A stretch of DNA of 64,000 nucleotides, from the NCBI GenBank assembly GCA_030141605.1, contig JAQGDQ010000002.1, positions 2,953,001-3,017,000 of the forward strand, written 5' to 3'. The position numbers and the translations under genes are program-made. A model generated the notes under the pieces. It ran no database searches, had not been told where the DNA came from, and saw only the letters and a list, made by a program, of their open reading frames with translations. Position 1 is the stretch's first letter. Every line of letters starts with the position of its first letter. Positions 1 through 13,579 of the stretch are shown piece after piece. This DNA comes from Tubiluchus corallicola. Its lineage: Eukaryota; Priapulida; Priapulimorpha; Priapulimorphida; Tubiluchidae.

Positions 1-906
1 TTCCTACTTCGTTTTAGATTTTGATTGAACCTGAGAAGCTGAAAATTTTCAAACTTAACGACGCTCAGTTACCAGAAAATTTGATATTTATGTTTTATAC
101 TATTGCGTAATAGTGAAGCATTACACATAAATAAATTGTGATGTCAATAGTGAAATAAAAAATCAGTGCAGCCTTTTGTTTACCTAGTGCTTTTGACAAT
201 CTCTCGTTAAGGTTAACAGAGACCAAACCGCATGTTGAAATAGTAAAACTACAGTATTTTGATTTAGCCTGTCTATAACTGCTATACACTGCTCAGCATA
301 CAGTTACCTAGGATGAATCCTAGTTAAAGTCTGTGATATGAATACGAAAGCTGCAGGGGATGATGAATTTTTAATCAGCCGACCAGAGTGGTTACATTGA
401 CGTATGAAGCTAATATTACAAGCGTTCTTGATGTTCACATGTCACAAGCAGTTATAATAACAGGATCGGTTGTGGTAAATTTATATAATCACGCTACAGA
501 CGCTTACATTATTAATCATGTGCGCAATGACACAACTTGTAATACTTGCTCAACCTTATATTGGTTATCCTGGAGTATACACGTGCAAAACATGCAAATA
601 CGAATGCTTCGCTAGTTACTGCATAACGTCATCAGATAGGCCTATACCTTCCAAGTACTTATGCTACTTTTTTATTACGAGAAAAAACTACTGGTACGTA
701 TAAATGCAGAATTGAACTTAGACTCTGCCTCCCAAATGTATATATATATATATAGTCTGCGACAAGTTTTGGGTATCATTAGCGTTTTAGATTCTTAAAC
801 ATAAATAACATTGTTTTGACTGTAGGTCATAATTTTGGAATTATTGGAATACATTTGAATTTCGGAATATACCGAATTGTGTTTATTTAAGTACCGATTT
901 GGTGGC
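1..906. other. Non-genic AT-rich stretch
   Basis: No frame here resembles a known protein and the open frames are short. A (TA)n run lies at 739-754. Nothing else was recognised. Confidence 0.5.
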
Positions 907-914
907 AATACTAC

Positions 915-1195
915 CAGGGCCTATTTCAGCCTAAGCGAGGCCCGGGGAAGTGGGGTATGTGAGGCCTCCTCGGGGGGGGGGGGGTTAAGCGCAGGGGGGC
1001 GGGTGCCACCATGGTTGGCGCCCAGAAAATTTTTGAACTGCTAGAACGCCGGAGAAGCATTTTCGAAGAGAAAATACGGAGTTATACAATATGTTCGGAT
1101 AAATAAAAAAAAGTAATGTTACCTCGGCGCGAGGCCCCCCTGGAGGGTGAGGCCCCGGGGAAGTATCCCCACTTCCCCCCTTGAAATAGGCCCTG
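915..1195. mobile_element. hAT-type MITE (non-autonomous)
   Basis: The 281-bp element starts and ends with perfect 14-bp terminal inverted repeats, CAGGGCCTATTTCA (915-928 and 1182-1195). It is flanked by a perfect 8-bp direct repeat AATACTAC (907-914 and 1196-1203). An 8-bp target duplication with CAGGG-type termini is the signature of the hAT superfamily. The interior is strikingly GC-rich against AT-rich flanks and carries subterminal inverted motifs such as GGGAAGTGGGG and GAGGCC. There is no transposase frame, so it must have been moved in trans. Confidence 0.85.
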
Positions 1196-1203
1196 AATAC
1201 TAC

Positions 1204-1964
1204 TGCATTAAAAATATTTGTAATAACTTTGTCACGCTGGACCCAAACTTTACAACTCTTGTGTTATTCATCTCTTGTATTATTCTACACCAAACTTGCC
1301 ATAGTGTTTACCGTCTGTAAGCATCACACGCAGATAAATAGCAAATGAGATAACAAGCATAATATTAGAAAAACGACAAAAGAAAAGTCAAGCACAGAAA
1401 GAAAGCATGCAAAGAATAGCCGGGAGACGAAATGCACCGCTGTGGAGTGTTCAAACAAACATCTGTTTGCTTGGAGACTGCTAGCCCTTGAAATGAAGAG
1501 AAAAGCACTTAGATTCTGTAAACATTGTAGATGGTCAAGTCAAGTGCTAGCAGTTCTAAAGAAAAAGGCCACTATATATGTGAAACTTATCACAATACTT
1601 GAGATCGGTTAGTTGGTCTTTATTGGAACATATGCTGCGACTTAAGCAGGGGCAAAATTGACTGTAACGTCATTGTAAGTGTGATGCAGAGAGGTGCAGT
1701 TCAGGTCAGGGAATTATGATATATGGAGATATTATAACGAACGTAGAGAAAGAAAGAAATAGCAATAGAGAAGAGAGAGAAAGACAGGAAGAGAGGGAGA
1801 AGGGGTGCAGTACAACAAAGAGGCTACTAAGCAAAGAAAAGTAGAGCCAAAAATAAAAATAAATGTATAACAAGATTCAGTTTTTGAAATAATCCTCTTG
1901 CCATTTTGTTTTGTTTTTTTAAAAAATATGTATAAAAAATATACTTGCGACATTTCATAATTCA
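1204..1964. other. Non-genic spacer with GA-rich tract
   Basis: A degenerate purine-rich (GA/GAAA) tract spans about 1741-1805. No coding similarity was recognised. Confidence 0.45.
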
Positions 1965-2630
1965 TAATAAACTGATTATTTAAGTTAGAGACACTATGTT
2001 TTGTAGTGACGACAACTTAATCTTTTGATTTCTGAGTTTTTTAATACGAGAAAAACTACATATGAAGAATGATTTCTTCAAGTGACGAAACTTCAGCACA
2101 GAAGTGTCACAACATCTACTCACCTATCAATCTTTCTTGCTGCTCACTGCTAATAAAATGCAAAACGACGTAGGGAAAGAGTTATTGATTAACTTACTAA
2201 GTAGTGGCAATATTAAAGCGCACAAACCTGTACAACACGTAGCTAACTGTACAAGATTAAGTATAGTGCAATCATGGAAAAGGGAATAGGTAATACATAC
2301 ATGCAATGTAACAACTAATTTATAAGACAGTTCATTTAATAGCAGTTTCAGACCAACGGTTAAACATTTAAATGATTTTATGACCACGTGACCTAAGCAT
2401 TTACTTTAAAAATATGAGACTAGTTAGAACGTCAAAACTATGTAATTTAGTGACTTTGAAGTTAGATACCTGACTGCCTCTACTGCTACTTTTCTACTAA
2501 AGCTTCTTCACCTGAAAAAATCATTCTTCATATGGTTGTTTCACGTAGTAAAAGAACTCGGGAATCAAAAGACTAAGTTGTCGTCACAACAAAACGTAAC
2601 ATCTCTAACTTTAATAAATAGTTTGATATT
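1965..2630. mobile_element. Long inverted-repeat (foldback/MITE-like) element
   Basis: The left arm (about 1980-2090) and the reverse complement of the right arm (about 2500-2613) align over roughly 110 bases at about 85% identity by eye. Shared blocks include GTGACGACAACTTA and CATATGAAGAATGATT. Weaker similarity extends the arms outward to about 1965 and 2630 and some way inward. The central 400 bp is unrelated and shows no coding potential. I could not define a target duplication, so the superfamily is unassigned. Confidence 0.7.
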
Positions 2631-3102
2631 TATTCCTGAAAGCATTTTCTCCTCTTATAACTTTGGAAAAGCCATGATCATTTCGAGTATTTCAGACATC
2701 TGAGACTGTGCTTCTGTGGTCCCGAAAGACCACTTACGAAGAACATAAAACGAATACAATTTAGTAGGTAAATTGATTTAGTGCTCAGTTTATAAAAATA
2801 TACGAGTATCAGGCAAAGTTATAGAGGGAATAGCGTGCAGAACAATTGTACACCTGCGTACCAGGACTAATGAAGCCAACCTGCATTCACAACGAAAGCT
2901 GACTTAAACGATGCATGGCATAATTACTGAAACAAGTTGAATAAGTGCCATACACGCCTATAAAAATTTACTATAAATAACCAAATTCACAAATTATGGT
3001 CAAGGTCAAAAGCAGAGATTTGATTTGATTGATTTACTTCTTTATTTAAAACATTCGTACAACAATGAAACTATGTACAATACCTATGCAAAATACAAAT
3101 AA

Positions 3103-3121
3103 ACACACACACGCACGCACG

Positions 3122-3157
<36 letters not shown>

Positions 3158-3166
3158 AACAAACAA
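3103..3166. repeat. (CA)n / (CGCA)n / (CAAA)n microsatellite
   Basis: A CA dinucleotide run is interrupted by ACGC units at its left end and passes into CAAA units at its right end. The peptide predicted across it (alternating T and H) is a repeat artefact. Confidence 0.95.
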
Positions 3167-4115
3167 AACAACATTACAAAAAAATTATATTTCGCTCAGG
3201 CTTCGATCACTACAACAACTGAAACGTTAAATATACAATATTTTTCTTCAAATTTTTCTTATACTTGGAGTAAAGAAAGTGTCACTCCCGAATATTGTCC
3301 GACACAACGAGTTTTCACTATTTAAAACTCTAGTGTTCAGACTGTAAACACTTTTCCAGTGGATAACATCATAATACACTAATTTGTGTGACACAGACAT
3401 ATCCCTGGCACTGTGGTCAAACTGTTAGGCGAAGAACTTGCTCACTGACGAAACCTTTAGCTTGTTCAGATTATAATTATGAAAGTGTCGCCAGGTAGAA
3501 GCTATTACAATAAGAATTAAACAGACGTGTTTCTATAGCGCTAGTACAATAGAAAATCTACTGCACAGCCTATTTGCTCTAGAGTACTACATACCTACTT
3601 GAGATGATTGTAGGTAGTACATACCTACTCTACCATCCTAGAGATGATGTGGCTAAAATATTTTTCATTTGCACAAGGCTTAATCATAGATCCAGTCAGC
3701 ATAATTGTTTCAAATTCAAAGTGGCTCGTATTAGACGGCGTTACGGTCACAAGCTTAGTTTTCTAAACATTAAACTGGTTAGGCGTGGCAGGTAAACAAT
3801 CAGCCTGAGTCAATAGTACATTTCTAAAAATTTCTATAGATAGAATCCAAAGCGATAGACCTATAATTATTTCTATCTGACAGATCTTTATTTTTGTCTT
3901 TGATAAGTGGCATAATTACTGATAACGTTAGTGAGTCTGGCAAAAAATCAGGAGTGATTACATGAGTAAAAGAACAATGCCAACAAAATAGTAACATGTG
4001 AGCGGCATTTCTAAAATGCTTTGCTTTTAGGGCGCGTGGTCTAGTGATGTATCTAATGCTAATTTTTTAATTGTTTCTTATACTTGTGCTACAAGGAAAG
4101 GAGACAAACACAGAC

Positions 4116-4118
<3 letters not shown>
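3167..4118. other. Non-genic spacer
   Basis: The only structure seen is an imperfect local duplication at about 3585-3655: TACATACCTACT occurs twice, each time followed by GAGATGAT. No conserved protein was recognised. Confidence 0.45.
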
Positions 4119-4197
<79 letters not shown>

Positions 4198-4224
4198 GGA
4201 GAGAGAGGGAGAGAGGGGGAGAGA
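4119..4224. repeat. (GA)n microsatellite
   Basis: A pure GA run of about 70 bases (4119-4191) is followed by degenerate GAGGGA units to 4224. Predicted poly-(RE) and poly-(LS) peptides over it are artefacts. Confidence 0.97.
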
Positions 4225-7200
4225 TATACAAACAGACGTGTAGTTTCACCAAAATATCACGTGAATATTTGCTTGGAAACCCAAAGTTTTTTGTCGTTTC
4301 CATTTACTGTTGGTCGGTTGTCCTGCAGTTCTAATAGTACAACGGGTTATTAGTATAGTCGAAAAATCACAAATGATAGTAAGCAAAATCTATAACTTTG
4401 AAGTAATACACGCAAAGGAATTTACTAAAATGCTTCGCAGAACTGTACAAGAGCCTATTATAAGATTTACAATAGCTGGCATTTTATATGAACCATGAAG
4501 TCATTTACCGAGCAACCACTCAAGGTCAAAACGGTGAAGTCGTAGATCAATTCTTGTCAGTGTTGTCATATCAGTTGTGGGAAGTCGCTTGGGAGGAACG
4601 TTATTGGCTTCATTTCAGGCGCAGGATGGCTTCGTAATCCCGACTGACAGCCTTAATCAGGTTAGAAACACTCCACGTAACGAAGCGTATAGCTGTCAAC
4701 TTCTTTCAAACTACACAGGCATCATTCAAGTTCAGATCAGTTGAAATAAAGCGTCTATTAAATGATCGCGACAAGAAATTGGCTTCTGTGGAAAGTTTTG
4801 AAAAATATTAGTGAAGCTGCAAGAGCAAGTTTGTTAAAGGCTGCCTCCTTTATTGGATGCTAAAATACAATATATCTACATAAGCAGTGAAGCGACGTAT
4901 CCTAAAGTATTCAAGTGTATTTTGTTGATTTTTACATATTATTATTCTGTATCTTGTTAATAACATTTATCGCTGAAGAAGTCATGCAAAACTCTCTGCT
5001 GAACATTTGTGTTTCGACGTTTCACGTTCATTTTTCATTAGGGTTTTCGAAATTCGGGACGGGATCAATGGTTCAGGATACTAACTGAGTTCTAGGTAGG
5101 AATTCTCGGGGTTCGAAATCAAGTGGTCGGGATCGGGGTTCGGGTCGGGACGAAATGTTTGGATTTCCTTATCAGAACTGTATATATAATTGTTACAAGA
5201 AAATTACAGGGCAATTCCGTAATTTTAGTTCCACTCTATTACTTACAGAATGCTGGACGAAAAAATGTTGTCTAGAATATGACCAGGTTCCACCCACACA
5301 CAAATTGCCAACTACAAAAGCATCGTGATTCTGTCAAAGACAAACATTTTGTTTGCTGTCTCTGTCAAATAGTAGCAATAAGTACATGCCTCATTTCCCT
5401 GTGGTGTCTATATAATCAAGCGTTGCACTGAGAATACACACTTCACCATAAGTAAACGTAAAGTAAACGTGACAGTAATCTTCTTGCTATGAAGCTAAAA
5501 TAACTTTTGGAAACAATAATTAGGCATAGGCTATGCTCCCACCAAAAGCATCAAGCTCACAGATATGTACGTGGCGTGAAAAGCTAATCAGTGATGTATT
5601 TTAAACTACTCACAGGACGTTTAAAAAATAGCGGTAACAAATCACGTGATTATCGTAATACAGTTACGATTAGTAAAAGCTTACGTGTTAATAATGTTAT
5701 TATCGCAAAATTTAACTGAATAAGTTGATAAATGGCTCGTTCTCATTTTTTTCATTTATCTGAATACCCTAAAGTAAACAACCTATTGTTTATCAAATAT
5801 TATAAACTTTTAGTGTTCAAGGTCGGGAGTCACGACGGAATGAGACGTTCGGGAACGAGGTTTTGGAGGGATTTTGAATGTTCGGTGTCGCGGTTGGGGG
5901 GTCGGGATCAGAACGACTCCGATCCCAAACACCAGCATACTTTTAATAGACTTTCCGTCCGACAGTGAAATTCACCAAAATCAGTAACGGCAAAGCAGCT
6001 TTGTCTTATAAGCACTCTGAGGAATGGCTTCGAAAGCTGCATTTTAGACTGACATTTTTGGCTTATTCTTTTTTTTTGGCAGAAATGAAGAGTTAAAAAT
6101 AGCAGAAACTTTAGGCTACAGGATTTCCTTGATAAATTTAGATTAACGTTTAAACTCCACAAGTACGCTACTTTAACCTTTTAATCGGAAATTACACACA
6201 CACGTTTTGGGGATTTTCATTTTCATGAATGGCAAGATGAAGCCTAACGCCACGTTCCTGCTACAGACTTCTTGGCTTCTTATCTTGTCAGCAATTTAGC
6301 TTCTTATCGTTCTAGCCTAGACGTTTATTGGGTCACAAATTCGCCGGCAATTAGATAAAGTTATTAGGGAAATTTGGTTTCGCCGTTTAGGCTGGTACGC
6401 TGCAGAATTATGACAGCTTTATACATTTGCAAAAAATAACGGACTCTAATTTCTGAAGACAGAATTTAAAAGGAGAGGCTACTTGATAAAACATCTCATG
6501 CTGATTTCGAAATTGATTTTTCTTTACCATTAATATGATAAGAATTTCTGTTCTGTTCTTTAACTCATAAAAAAATTCGTGATCGATATGGTTTAAGATT
6601 CATTCACTATTACTGAAAGTTTCTTTTGTACAAGTAACTTCATTAATTTGTAGAGAAAAATGTTCTTTTCTCCCAAGCAATAATCATTTCTCACATTAGC
6701 TCTGCCAACCGTTTCTTCTCTGGCTGTTCAGTAACGATATATACTGTCTCTGAGTTGAAGGGACTTCATTACAGTAGATCACATGTAAACATAATTAAAA
6801 CTGCCAAATTTATGTTGACGTTAAGTTAATTATTCCGGACAAATGTCTTTTATCTATTTTTTTACCTTCTATTGCAAAATAAAGAAGAACTTTTTAGACT
6901 GAATTGGCACATAGTTACAAATAGACTATATGTAGTCATTAAACAAAAGGAACATGCATTAAAATACGATAAAAAAGTTATAAAGCTCTCGGCTTATTTT
7001 TAAAAGCTAAGCTTATGTTAAAACCAAAACACTTCCAAAAACAGCAATCGTGCAAACACATGCAAGCCTCCTATCTTTAACAAACGCAGGTGTATTTGAC
7101 AGTTGCTATCGCATTTGGCTTCTTCATAGTAATTCAGCGGTTTGGCCAGCAGATTCAGGAAGGCTTTGCACAAAAGAGTGCTAAACGTAAATTCGATATA

Positions 7201-10200
7201 GGCATAAATATAGCTTCAAGAAAGACGCACGAAGCAATTACTGCTTGATGGAAGTTCAAACCAAAATGGACAAAACAATCAATACGACTTTGCTTAAAGC
7301 CTTAAACACAAAATGAAGGTCCAGAAAAGGTCACGTCAGAACAAAAGATCGCAAGCAGATTTCGAGAGATGGTATGGACTGGGGTTCTAGAGTGATTAAA
7401 TTTTTCTCCTAAAGTAAAAACTTCACGGCCTTCAGTCTGTTTTTTAATTTCACTGTAAGTATACAGTTTACAATATCGGCAGACGGTGTTACATCTAATA
7501 ATGCGATTAAAATTTTCAATACCTCGTTGGCAAAACAATTACTAAAAATTGCGTATACTTGAAAAGTTGATAAATAATGGGCGATTTGCTGAGTGGGTGG
7601 TATACAAGGTAATCTTTTGGTAATTGGCCAAACCTACCAGACAGGGATGCCGGATAACAATGATCTTTTGTAATAATTACAATTACACGCACTAGAGGAA
7701 ACTATTCTGGAAATACAACTGTGCGGGGCACGAAAAACTCGTTAAACACAATAATTCAACGTTTTGCAGGGAAAGTAACAAGGGCACGAATGAAATGAAA
7801 GCTATGGGTGAGCGAGGAGAGTGCGCATACAAGTACATAATGACAGCGTAATTGTACAGGACGCAGCTGAAACTGTGTATTGACGAAGCAATTAGATTTA
7901 TATTATCACCTGTTCAAAATGATAGGTATTAAACTGTTAGGCTGATGATAGCATTCATTGTTTGTGTCACCCTTGTTTATTGCGAGGTCAAAGGAAGTGA
8001 CGGGATAGAACTCATCATCACGACGTTAAAAATGAAATCATTGAAATGGCGTTACAATGCTATTCATGCATTTACTATGTAATGCGTATAAAACACGTAA
8101 AAACGTTTCGCAAGCTGATAATATATCAAAACACAATAATGGCTGTAGTCGTCTTGAAGCCGATATTTATAACATTGAATTGAAAGCATACGTGACAGCA
8201 AATTTACTAATTATGACACAGGTGTTAAAACCTGCTAAAGAATAAAAAATTGTAGAATAAAACACACATCAGTCATCAAAGTGGCTGTCAGTATTTTGAA
8301 AATTCAAACGAGAATTCGTACAGATTTCAACCTCATAGCGACAGGGCTGCCGTAAATGTACCATCTGAAAAAGGTGAATCTAATCTATAATATGGAAAAA
8401 AAACAAAAATATGCTCTTGCAACAATGACCGTTTTATTTCGATATTTCACATATTCACATTTGTGAATTCTACACTTATATTACGTTTGTGTTGTACATA
8501 GTTATACTGCTACGCAATAATAACGGCATAAAAACAGCTGTAAATGTGAACGCGTCATTGTTGGCATGGCTACCACCTATCGAGTGATCGGGTTTTCAAA
8601 TCCGTACACCAGATTCAGAATTGGTTCGCAATTTTTGTCACATCATTTCTTTAACATATATTAGCTATTAGTTTAAATCGAATCTATTAAAAACCGTTAG
8701 GTTAATTAATTTCTGCGTTACAACAGTTACTATCCATTAGAGAGCTCTTACTAACTAATTATCTAATTAAATAATTAATTAATTAATTTTCAAATCAGCA
8801 AACATGATATGTCGCATATGTGGTGTACTTCATTGAAGGATTCGCAAAACATATGGATTAGTAATCACATTAACTTCCCCAACACGACTATTGTATTAAA
8901 GCTATAGGTTTATCGAACCACAGGTTGCTAGGGCGTCACTTTTCAAACCTACAGGTGTAATGAAATCCTACCTGAAGCTAATGCACCAGAAAGAACCAAC
9001 CTGCTGAATGCCGGTGATTAATTATTAAATTGTTAAGATAGATAAAATAAGGTAGCATTGTCCGAACATGCAGAACATATAGGTACCACTACAGGTTAAT
9101 AATGCGTCGAAGACACTTATATGATTCTAGCAGATTTTTTTATATTTGTTTTGAAGTATAAAACTGTTTCAAGTGCTTGAAAGATAGAAAATCCGTGTCT
9201 GCAAGACGGCTCAGGTGCCAAAAAGTCTCATCCCCGAATACTGCAAGCTTTAACCACAGCATGTTGTGAGAAAAAAGAATTCCTTTCAGAAGGGAATGAA
9301 ATACTGCATGGGACGAACAAGCAATTATCGTAAAACAACTCGAGCAAAAGCAATAAAAACATCATGCAGGTAAAAGCGACTGAGTCGCTTCCAAGATTAA
9401 TCATGTTTAACACCCTGTCACGGTGACGGTAGAACAGGCAGCCTGTACGTGAAGCAGAGATATGCCACACCCTTGCCTGAGATTATTCCATCACAGGTTG
9501 TAAATCTCAAACTTGATATTGAAGTCCTACATTACCTGAGCCACCGCAACATACATAGCCGCAAGGTGGGCAGATGAGGAAGCAGACAATGCACAGGTGC
9601 GAATAATACACCTGTTCGGTGTTTTATTATAAGTTTATAGCACTTTCAGCAGAGGACGAGGACAGACACGTTACTGTGTGCGGTACAGCCATAATATCAC
9701 TCTGTGTATTATTCTGCTACAAAATTACGAATGAAAAGAGGACAATACCAGATAGTTCTTAAGTAAATGTGTACACTTTTACATACAATAAAAACGATGA
9801 TATACCTATTTAAACAATGTTGATGAAACCATCGATGATGGCACTGCTGATATCGAAGGCCTCAAAATATACAAATAACGACAACGTCAAAGACGATAAC
9901 ACAAAAAGCTGGTTGACTAATAGTTTTTATTTTGGACTGGCTGTAGTATACACACCTTTTAAGTCTTGTGTTGCGAGTCGAGCGATTTTAATCTCTCAGT
10001 GGTGATAATCATTGTTTGTTCAGGTATTAGTTAGTATTGATATTACTTAAAAGGGTAAAGAACCAGCGAACTACAATGTGCTCAGCTGACAGTATGCAAA
10101 CAAGGTTAGTTTCAAAATTTGTTCGTTCACATCAGTTTTCCCTTCCCAAGCATAATTTCCATGTCAACGACTTCAATGTTGGAACAGCAGCACTTTATGT

Positions 10201-10870
10201 AGCTTTTAGCTGGAACATTTTTTACTTAACTTTGCAATGCTGAGTAATTGCGTATTACGTAGACTTGGGAATAGTTAAACCATATAGACGCAGTCCCAAA
10301 AGTTTATCAACGATTTCTTATTGTACTGAGAACATGTAACTATGTGGTCACTATGGGTGAGATGGTGTTTCATCTTTGGATAAAGCATGCTGAAGCTGTC
10401 GTTAAGACACTAGCAGTCCAGGAATATGCTCACATCAGTAGATATTCCAAAATTCCAATCCAAGGTGCACAGTCTATCTGTGGCTGCATGCCTGCATGTC
10501 AACAATGGCCCAGCATGGCCCAGCCGGAGCAGATGAACATTCTTAGCAACAATTAAAGAGACGGAGATGTAATTGCTGTATAGTACCAAGAACAAAGAGC
10601 AAAACTCCGCTACCCTGTGAATTTCTAGGAGGAACAACTTCCGTACATTTTCTAATTAAATTCGTTAAATTTGAAGGGAATGTATACATAATTCATTAGC
10701 AGTATTTCAGCATAATATGATAAAATAAAACACTACAAAGCCGCATAACCGCCTATAGAAGAAAAGACAAGTTAATAATATTTTCATCAGCTTATGTAGT
10801 ATTATGTATGGATAATTATTACTTAGTAATATTCTGTTTTATTGTAAGTAACGGTGTGATAAAGTATATC
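4225..10870. other. Long non-genic stretch with two G-rich islands
   Basis: No frame in this 6.6-kb stretch resembles a known protein. Two G-rich islands stand out against the AT-rich background, at about 5041-5160 and about 5815-5935. An AT-only block lies at about 8755-8790. The rest is unremarkable. Confidence 0.5.
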
Positions 10871-11026
10871 TGCGAAAAATTTGTATGAGACAAACAAAAA
10901 CGGCGACGCTTATCTTTACTGTATTTACAAACTTCATTGTAGCTGGTGTGCGAAAATTTTGTATGAGACAAACAAAAACGGCGACGCCTGTCTTTACAGT
11001 ATTTACAAACTTCATTGTAGCTGGTT
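10871..11026. repeat. Two-copy 78-bp tandem repeat
   Basis: A 78-bp unit occurs twice head to tail with only a few differences. Each copy holds TTGTATGAGACAAACAAAAA, then CGGCGACGC, then ACAAACTTCATTGTAGCTGG, starting at 10,881 and 10,959. Both strands stay open through it because 78 is a multiple of three, but no protein family is suggested. Confidence 0.9.
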
Positions 11027-13579
11027 GTAAACTTCATCTAATTTCGATTGAATGTACTGATATTTTAATAAATTTTAAAGAAGGCATTATAAAGAAAAAT
11101 TATTCAGATTCATGGATGTTTTATGAAGTTTAAAATGTTTTTATGTATGAGCTCTAAACAACAAGCACTAAATAGGAGATGCGTGATACACGAGACGCTT
11201 TCATCCTCCCAGTAAATTAACTAAGCAAAGGTACCCAGCACATTAGCAGATTGGATAATAAATTGCATAATTATCAGCAGGTTATCAGGAAGACGCACAC
11301 ACAGCAACTAGAATAGCAGTCACCGCGTATCTACTGTAGGCATCAGCACGATATGAACCCGGTCCAGGGGCCCGACCCTGAAATGACGGTTCTCTCTCTT
11401 TCTCGCTCGCTCGCTAACGCTTGCTCTTATTTCTACCCCTTTTGGCATCTCAGTCAGCCTCCCCCTTCCCTCTTCCCTCTTCCGTCTTATCTTTCCAACA
11501 AAGCTTGAGGATAATTATGATTCCTTTTGATGCTCAACATTCTTTGAGATTAAGAAGCATGCAGGCTGTGCTGTTTAGGGTAAGGGCATAAACTGGTTTA
11601 ACCGTAGTATGGTGCTAGTATATCCAAAGGATGGATAACATAATAATGGATCTGCGTTGTAAGATCATATCTCATGCTGTACGCACATTTTGGGGGTGTA
11701 AAATGCCATATAGCTGCTGATAAGTGATAAACATAGCAGGTTGTTGGTTTTTTTTGTATTATTAGATATTATTAGAAAAATATTAGATACGTATTTCAAG
11801 ATTTCATAGAGGCGTAGAATACTAATATTCATAATTCAAGAGTACTACTGTATCCGAAAAAGATTATTTCGTTAAATATTTCCTATCTGCGGTAGGTTAA
11901 ATATGGTTAGTCCTTTGAGCTTGCCCTGAATAATTTCATAGCTTGGTCTTTTATACGCATACTCCTCCATCAATTTAACACAAGGGATCACACAACAATA
12001 ATATTTCATTATACGCTTACGGTCGCCGGGATGCAGATAATTTCTCAATTATAGCGTCTTGTTGCCAGGATGCAGGCTGTTGTAGACCCAATTATCACAA
12101 ACACTAAATTGCAGGACGCAGTATGAAGAAAAAGCCAAGGATGACTGTTATCGAGAACTGCAAGAACGAGTATTGCTGGTACTTTTTATTTCAAATCAAT
12201 GGTTAGGATAACTTGCTTCTACATTTTATGTAAATCTGTATATCTAAAGGCATTTTCAAAATCTCTACAGAATGAAATATACTATATCGCCTATCAGTCA
12301 CTTAAAAACTCTGTGGTTTGCTCCTCAAATTCAAACTTAAGGGTTATTAAAATTAAATTATCAAAGGCCGAACGTTGGAAAAATGTTCCTATGTATATAT
12401 GACTTGCCATTTAACCTATCGTATAATGGCCCGCGCGACATATGTCATATGCTTATGAAGGAAGGACTCATAAAGTTTTTTGACACAGTTTAGTTGCACG
12501 CCACATAAAAACCACACGTTTTACACGGCACCATGCTGGGTAATTTCTTTTTTTCGGCACAGAGACGCATTCAAGTCAATGACGGTTATTTGCAAAACGG
12601 ACACAAGTAAACACTCTTACTACCTGAATGGTAATTGAGATAATAAGCAGTGAGGAATGAAGTTGTTACATGCATGGCACCAGTAGCTACTAGGCCTAGA
12701 GCTACGGTGATTCCTAGAGTTACTGCATCTACAGGTTAACGAAGTATAGGAATTTGTGGAGTATGCAAATATAGAGTATAATGTGATGTATAAATATTTT
12801 GTAACAGCTATGCGTGAAAAAATTCAGGACAAAACGTCTTCTTGTTCTATGTTTTTTAATCCACTGAAACAATGTTTTCACTGGCAACACTGCCTGAAAA
12901 TGACGCGCTCCCCTACAAACCACGCAGCGTCTGAATGTAACTACCATCAGAAGAAATCCTTTTTTACAATAATTATCACACACGCGTTACATTTTGTATA
13001 ATCGAAAGCGTTATTTTCCGGATTTGAAAGCGAAGCAGTTAGCGAACAGAGCAACATAATAACATTTCCGAGTTCGATGCAATATAAGTTTGACAGGAAC
13101 ACTTATCAAGTGAGGAATAAATCCGTAGTACAAAGAAATAAAAAATAATTGTTTCACAATTCATGTATCGACATTACCAATCCATTTTAGCTCATATTCA
13201 TAATGGCGTTAATATGTTGCTGTTTGATAACCTACCTTACCCAGTACCACGCCACAGAATTCATTATTCAAAGTAAACGTTTCACATGACACTGCGTATC
13301 CACAATCATGACGTTTCACAACTTCACTTCAAAATACTCTACACACCTCACAAATCCTCATCACCTTAAATCAGTTCCACCACCACTCATTCTCGAAACT
13401 CGCTCATGTTCAAAGTTTTATTTAGTCGTAATGAAACAAAAAACAATCTTATATACCATATGCATATTAAATTGTACTGTACGGCGAAACCTGATAATAT
13501 ATATTTAGTCTTTTATAAGTTACATAACAGGATGCAATGGATTGTGCGAGGGAGAGACTTTAGCTATTAATTTAGTGTA
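11027..13579. other. Non-genic spacer with short pyrimidine tract
   Basis: A CT-rich tract lies at about 11,392-11,490, just after a short GC-rich patch (GGTCCAGGGGCCCGACC). No gene or RNA was recognised. Confidence 0.45.

Noticed and set aside
4067-4353. Arg-Glu and Leu-Ser repeat proteins on both strands
   Set aside because: They are translations of a (GA)n microsatellite. The same applies to the frames at 17,490-17,932, 27,180-27,419 and 38,214-38,674.
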